From Phlebopus portentosus (taxonomy: Eukaryota > Basidiomycota > Agaricomycetes > Boletales > Boletinellaceae), in NCBI GenBank assembly GCA_037892935.1, contig JAYXKI010000017.1, positions 372,001 through 436,000 on the forward strand: DNA of 64,000 nucleotides, written 5' to 3'. Positions within the stretch are counted from its first letter, which is position 1. The number at the start of each line of letters is the position of its first letter. A program made the translations under genes and the position numbers. The notes under the pieces are model-generated. The model searched no databases, was not told where the DNA came from, and worked only from the letters and a program-made list of their open reading frames with translations. This document shows, one piece after another, positions 57,601 to 64,000 of this stretch.

Positions 57601-60211
57601 ACGAGCCAGCACTGCTCCCATTGGTCCGACTCGGTTTGTTTGTGTTTGCTGTAACGCCGGCAGGCCTAGGATAGGAATGGATGGATGGACGTTCGTCCGT
57701 TCGCTCGCGCCTCCGCGCCTCCTGTCTCCCGTCGTCTCTACCTGATACACTTACTCACCTTACAACCGTTGAGCCGTTTCAGCCGTTTGTTTCAGCTTTC
57801 AAGCGTATCGTATCCCAGCCTTCTAGCGCATGCACATCACGTTACATTACTGTACTGTATTGTATATACGTTGCTTCGCTACCGTACCCGTACCATCACA
57901 ATCCAATCCGAGCCGAGAAGGTGTCTGGTCTGATTCATTCGTTCGTTCGTTCGTTCGTCGTCATCACCCACGCACTCAGCTCTCCTCTCACTTTCTCTTT
58001 CTTCCGCTTCCGATTTGGATTTGCTGCTGCACTGCTGCGTTTCCGAGTGAGTGTCCGCGTTCTCGGACCTGGGTGTTGTTTTGCTGAACTGACTAAGGAC
58101 TACGAATTACGAAACTACGGAGTACAAGAGCAATGAGAGGATCAGGCTGAGAGTTAGGTTAGTTTGATCTTGAAGTGAAATTCTCCAATTTTATTTTCTC
58201 CCGCCCTGCCTGCCCGCCCGCCCGACCGACGGACGCTTCCGGCCCGCAGTCGGGCGGAGAAGTCACAGACAGACTACTTGCCAGTACAGTACTTGCCACG
58301 CCACGTTCCTCAGCCGTCGCCGTCCGTCGCCGACTTGCTTACCTTACCCGATCTCGGCACGGCCCACCTGCCGTACTCACATACTTCACATACCACACCA
58401 CCATAGTACATATAGATCAGATTCGAAGCGGGTTAATATTTGAGAAGATATTTATGTAGATCGCGTCTGTCTATCTATCCAAATCCAATGATCTCATGCT
58501 TTTCTGTAACCAAACAACTATGCTAACGTTGATAACCACGGGGCAACGGAGAAACATTGATATACCAGAGGAGAAGATGAAGATGAACCTGGATCCCAAG
58601 GCGTGTGTACGCTTGACTTCCTACCTGCTCCTTCTTATCCTTCTCTTTCTTCTCCTTCCAAGCACTGAATGATCTGACTAGTGATCTGCGCATGCATGTC
58701 ATCGAGAACACAGGCACACACACAATCAGACATAGAAGGAGTAATACTGTAACGATATGCATTGAAGAAGAAGAAAGAAAGAATCCCAATCAATCTACAA
58801 GCTCGGACTCGGACTCGGACTCGTGGTCGAAGAGGTTAGAAAGAAGCGTAGCGTAGTAGTAATACTGTTAGTAAAGGGAGTAAAGAGCGGGTAAGGCATC
58901 CAATTCTCCCTTCCTTCCTTTCCTTCCTCTTCCATCCTCTCCCTCTCCTTCCACCGCCAGCTTCCTACTTCTCTCCATGCCACTGCCATATCTCAAGTCA
59001 GACGCATCGAGAGAACGTGGTCGGCAAGAGGCAGATCAAGCTCTAGCTCTAACCTTCCACCTTCCACCTTCCGCTTCCACTTCCCCGAGTCCAATGCATT
59101 GCCCACTGCCCGCTGCCTACCTCCGTTACCGTTATGCCGTTTACCATTCCTATATCCGTAGCGAACTCTGTACTGAATTAAATACATACATACATATGTA
59201 TGTATATTAGCGCCGAAGAACTGAAGATACAGGGGACAACGTGTTTCCGAGCCTCGTGTACGGGATCCATTTCTTTTTTCGTCCGTCCCCCGTCCACCGG
59301 TCGGGCAATACCCAAACCCCTTCTTTTTTGTCCGCGAGGAGGAACATTAATCCAGGTAGCCGTGCTCATGTGATATGAGAAAAGGAAACTCAGAGCCCCT
59401 ATGAGTGGATAGATGTAAGAATTAGACGGACGGCCAGACGGGAACGGGATGATGGTCATGATGAAGACTGCGTTGACGGGGGAAGGGAATCTGATTGTCA
59501 GTTATCAATCGTCGTCATCATCAGCATCAGAAGGCCATGCAGCAAGCAAGCATGTCAGTCAGAATCTGAACCATGAATCTGGAACCCAGAAGGCAGGCTT
59601 AGGAAGCAAGGCGAGGATAGGACAGGAGAGGACGGAGGAAGTGGGCGACGGGAAGAACAGAACAGAACAGCATGGAGAGAAGGAGGTGGGATAGGGAGAG
59701 CAGTAGACTAAGATGCCGAGGTGGATGGAGGACACCGGTGCGGACTGAGAACGGGCGAACACTACTTTCTTTCTTACGGCATGTGCAGGGACGCAGGGAC
59801 GGCGTGTGTGAGATCGAGCCGAAGCAGCAGCCGAAGCCGAAGCCGCAGCCGAGAGAGCGGTAACCCCAATTAAAATAATAATAAGAGATATAAACTGAGA
59901 ATGGAAATGGACTGCAGCCTGGCCTCGCCTCGTCGTAGCGTAGCGTGTGTATGCTATATAATTATATATTATATTCATGGTCCTCGTCCTCGTCCTCGTC
60001 CTCGTCCTCCTCGTCTTTGCTCCCGTCCCAAGGCGTATTAATACTCACTGGGCCTCGTCTGCCCTGTCCCATCTCATCGCATCTCCAGCTGCTGCCAGTC
60101 TCACTACTACCGCCCTATCACACCACAACCACACCACCCGTACCACACCGTACCACACCACTACCGTGCTAGTCGGCCCCTTCTCCGCATCGCAATACTT
60201 GCCTTGACACA
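54601..60211. other. Gene-poor, microsatellite-rich region
   Basis: No supported gene over 5.6 kb. Simple repeats include TTAA runs (about 56003-56019), AAGACA units (about 56930-56951), CCGAACAA units (57263-57290), CTGT units (57538-57568), CGTT units (57938-57958), GGACTC units (58803-58823), CGTCCT units (59981-60012) and a 20-bp perfect palindrome at 59186-59205. The plus strand is purine-rich at about 56170-57480 and pyrimidine-rich from 57.9 kb on. This would fit long regulatory or UTR sequence of divergent genes. Confidence 0.5.
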
Positions 60212-61839
60212 ATGTCCCAAAAACGCATGGACCACCTCACGGCTCTCCCGAGCGTGTCCTGCTCCCTCTCCAGCCTTCCACACGCAAAGGGGCTCGACCA
60301 GGTCAAGCTGCACCACCCCACTCTCGGCTCAAACCTCCCCGCCCAGGAGGCAAAGGTGTGTTCCGACTTCGAGTCCTGTTTTTGCTTTGCTTTGAATTAG
60401 CACCGCACGCGCCGAGGTGGTCGTGGTCACTGTTAAACATGGCACGCCTTCCGCATTTGATCGACGCGCCCTCTTTCTTTCACGCGCGCGTCTTGATTTT
60501 TCTTCCACTGTACGCCTCAATCACGTACTGACGCGGTTCCTTTGTTGTAGCTGCGCAAAGCGCTATCTGTGACCTCGCAGAACCTGGCCAACGGCCAGCA
60601 GACATCTTCATTACCAGCCGTGAGTGCTCATTTAGTCTCTTTCACTTTCCTCTTTCCTCTTTCTTTCTTTCTCTTTCGCGCCTGCCCTACCTGCACCTCC
60701 CCCATCTATCTCGAGATTTTCCACGACACCTTCCGTTCCTACACCCGCCGTTATCACGCTCCCATTATTATCACTATCCTCTATCATTATCTCGCGGGAT
60801 GTCGCAACTCACGCGGCGTTGACGCGAGAACCACGTGGGAGACACTCTCCTTTCCTTTCCTCCCTGCTCACGTTTATCGAGCCTGCCTCTGCTTTTCCCA
60901 TCCTATACCCATCCCCGAAGCCGAGATCCCTATGCCCGAGCTCTGAGCCCATACACAATCGCTTGTCGTTTGCAAACGCTTGCCGCTTCCTCTCACTCGT
61001 TGAAACCCCGTTTCACATTCTCCCTCTCTCCCTCCCTGCTCGCGTACCTCGTCATCTCTTTCTACGCGGCGCATGCATGTACTATCTCCTTTCCCTTCCC
61101 CTCCTCGCACTTCGCCAAATGGCGATATGTATGCGTAGGCCCATTCGCTGATGATGAAGACCCATGAGTCTCGACAGTCTCGACGCAGGTCCGAGCTAAC
61201 ACTAAACTTTATTCATCGAGCTCATCTCATCTCGATCTCGCTTCCTGCACGTTCCTCCTTTCCTTTACCGACGTTTCTCTTCTTTTTCCTTCTGACCTTC
61301 CTTCTTTCCGACCTCCCCGCCTGATCTCTTCGTTTCTCCCGGCAGTTTTTGCGCGGGTGGTCGCGGTCACGGTGATCATGCATCCCTTTTCTCTCACCCC
61401 TCTTTTTGTGAACTTTTACCCGATGGTTTTTTATTCGATGCGAGGTTTTCGCGTCGATCATCACCTCAGCACCTCATTATTTTTCGTTTTTGTTTCTTCC
61501 ACGTTTCAGAACATGATTCATCATGTTGCTGCGCCTTTTAATTTTTTCCGTGCTTCCGGGGCTGTATTTTCACGGGATTCGGGGGTCGCGAGAGGAGGGG
61601 CAGGGGACCAGTAGCGCGTCATTTTTCCATCCTGTTCAAGAATCGAGCCCTTGAAACGAAGTTACTGACCGTTCTGATTTGGACAGAAAACTTCAAGTCC
61701 GCAAAGCTCGCCTACGGCGTGCTCGCAACCTCCGTTAATGATGCGCTCCGTAAGTACACATTATTCATAATTCTTTCTCTTTGTTTGGAATTTTTGAGTT
61801 TAATTCGTGTGTTTCCAGACAAAGTCGAAATTACGATGA
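60212..61839 (+). CDS. Unrecognised small multi-exon gene (model uncertain)
   Basis: An ATG at 60212 opens MSQKRMDHLTALPSVSCSLS. Exons 60212-60355, 60551-60619, 61687-61749 and 61819-61839 join in phase 0 to 98 aa, all with good GT-AG borders; the intron at 60620-61686 is unusually long. The first two exons have protein-like composition (KLHHPTLGSNLPAQEAKLRK, LSVTSQNLANGQQTSSLPA). Exon 3 looks more protein-like in another phase (NFKSAKLAYGVLATSVNDAL), which would need an extra exon of length 3n+1 inside the long intron. A further open stretch after a CTCAG acceptor (62612-62733; PPPDWWMGYGHMGYGWAFYG, then stop) could be a last exon in that phase. No family recognised. Confidence 0.42.
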
Positions 61840-64000
61840 GACCACACGACCGACTGTGCGCACGGATGGATCGAGGATTGCTCTCTAGATAGAACGGACC
61901 CGTCTATCTAGCGGCACCCCTGGTTCCCTCTCCTCCTCAAACTCTCTCCGACTTACCTACCTACATCTCCTCTCGCCCCTTACATCGACCACTTGCACGG
62001 GACGCGCTGTGAAAAAGCCGGGGTGAAAAGCTCCATCCGCACGCATACACGTCCATGTCCCCGCCTACGCTGGCGTTTGTCTTTCGGCGCGCGTTCCCAT
62101 CCAACCTCCATCTCCGCCATTTGCTACCCCCTCTTACCCAAACGTTCGCATCGCATACCTATAGATCTCTCTTCTCTTGTCTGGATTCCATTCGGTTTAC
62201 TCGTCTCGTCTCTCTCGCTCTGGCCTTTTTTTTTTCGGTTGTCGTTGTTGTTTGTCGATCGGCTTTGGGTTCCGGCTTTGGGTTGTTTTATCCTATCTAT
62301 CCGCTTTATTTTTTCTTTTCTCCCGTTACTTTACCTTTCTTTCTTCTCCCGGGGACCCTGAAGCACCAACCCGTCCACCGTCTACCACGTTCCTCCTCAC
62401 GATAACACAATTCCTTTCTCGCGCCTTCCTTCCTCCCTGGTCCACGCGGGCCCACACACGCACCCGATTCTCTCAATTCCTCACCTCAACCGCCATCGCC
62501 GGTCTTAAGAATTCGAAGAACCTTACTTCGGGTGTAAGTTGGCCCGCTACGAACGCTACGAACGAACGCAGCACCCCTCCTATCCTGACCGACCGATCTC
62601 GATCCCCTCAGTCCCGGCGTTAGCGTCCAAAATTAAGCAACCCCCTTTCGCCGGTTCTCCGGTGCCACCCCCAGATTGGTGGATGGGATATGGGCACATG
62701 GGGTATGGATGGGCGTTCTACGGAGATTCGTGATTCGATTTGTTCTTCTCCCGTGCGAGTCGAGGGAAGAACGCACGCGTACGGGCGCCTACTTCGACCC
62801 CTCCCGATTGAGTTGACGAAGTGATTCGACTTGACTCGACTCGACTCATCGAGCACAATCACCGTCCAGTCACTCCGGCTGGGTTGGGTTAGTTCGTATT
62901 TGCGCCGGCCGGAGGGACAGACGGTGATAGGGACAGGACCAGGACCGGGGGCGGGGATTCGAGTATTCGGTAGTCGAGCCTCCCATCACGCTGCGCTGCG
63001 CTCACCCGCACACACGGCTTCGCTATCGCAAAACAAAACTCCTCCGGTCTGGTTTAACGTTCGGATTTCGGTGCTTCTGTGTTCCGTTTTATTGCTTTAC
63101 CTGGCTTAGAAAGTTTGAGGTTTTACCGTTTACTTTTTTTTTGGTCGGTGCGTTTTATGCTTTGCTTTCGCTACTTGCTTTGAAAGTGTGCGGGTTTTTT
63201 TTCCTACCTACTACCGCTGATGCGGCTGTTATTGTTTTGTCTGAATTTTCACCCCCGGGCCTTCTTTCCTGCTGGTCTTTTTTCCGCGATTTGTTCTGTT
63301 CTGTTTTGTTCTGTTTTGGAGCTCTGTGTCTTCCTCCTTTCTCCATTTTCTTCGCGTGCATCTCTCTCTCTCTTGTCATCTCGACTCATACAAACAAACA
63401 TAGACTTCCCTTTTCTTTTTCTCTTTCTTTTTCTTTTTCTTTTTCTTTTTCTTTTTCTTTTCCTGATCTCTGGTTCCTACCAAGTAATTCTCAACCACAA
63501 ACTCACTGCATCACGCTCGCACGCTCGCATGCCGCATGCCATCTTCCGTATCCCCAACGAACGAACCAACGACCCAACCGAAACGTAACAACAACAAATC
63601 TTCTATCTTTGTAGCTAATCCTCTTTCTTCTCGCTGTCTCTCTCTCTCGCCAGATCGTACATACATGTACATACAATCCTACGTACGTACGTACTTACTT
63701 ACTTACTTGCCTGCCTGCTTGGCTCTCTCTTAAACATTTTTGTTTTTGTTTTTGTTTGTTTTACTTTTTGGTCTTTCCGTTCGGTGTGTATGTATATCGT
63801 CCACCCCCATCGTACGTACGTAGTAGTGTCTTAGTTCCTACCTTTCTTCCTCTCTTCGATCTACGTACTCGTCAATACTCGTCAATACCAATATCCATGA
63901 ATATCGGAATATCGATATCCCTCGATGAAGCTTGATATGATATGAGATCTCTCTTGAGATGGAGGCGAAGCGTAACTTCAATATTCAATATTCGATATTG
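61840..64000. other. Pyrimidine-rich sequence to window end
   Basis: Strongly CT-rich on the plus strand, with (CTTTTT)n at about 63416-63461 and ACTT/GTAC repeats at 63680-63710. Apart from the possible exon at 62612-62733 no gene is supported. Such composition is common in long promoters, 5' UTRs and introns of Agaricomycete regulatory genes. Confidence 0.4.

Overview
The window looks like nuclear DNA of a mushroom-forming basidiomycete (Agaricomycetes). Genes are split by many short introns of about 45-70 bp. The families present (FunK1 fungal kinases, a CPL1/PriA-like secreted protein, F-box proteins, Dal5-type permease) are typical of that group. All gene models come from reading splice sites and frames by eye; no database search was possible.

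Layout. 1-3.3 kb: a secreted CPL1-like protein (minus strand) divergent from an intracellular PgdA-type polysaccharide deacetylase. 3.6 kb: a small TA-flanked inverted-repeat element. 4.6-25.7 kb: a tandem array of four FunK1 kinase units (A, B, C, D), each with the same promoter block, five-exon gene and 3' spacer hairpin. B (999 aa) and C (993 aa) are intact; A and D carry frameshifts. Between C and D sit a minus-strand Crinkler/RHS-type P-loop NTPase-nuclease gene and a second MITE-like element. At the right edge the array ends inside an intron of a second, inverted and truncated deacetylase copy.

27-48 kb is ordinary housekeeping and accessory sequence: F-box protein, alpha/beta hydrolase, lactonase-type beta-propeller, MFS permease, transaldolase, a weak small secreted ORF pair, a second F-box protein, a third MITE-like element, and glycyl-tRNA synthetase with a probable mitochondrial presequence.

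48-64 kb is gene-poor. It is rich in microsatellites and strand-asymmetric purine/pyrimidine tracts. Only a weak membrane-protein fragment (minus) and a short unrecognised multi-exon gene (plus, 60.2 kb) can be supported.

The most unusual part is the 4.6-27.1 kb interval: a lineage-specific FunK1 subfamily with acidic N- and C-terminal tails, birth-and-death decay, mosaic exon 1 sequences, an embedded NTPase-nuclease effector-type gene, and flanking inverted deacetylase copies.
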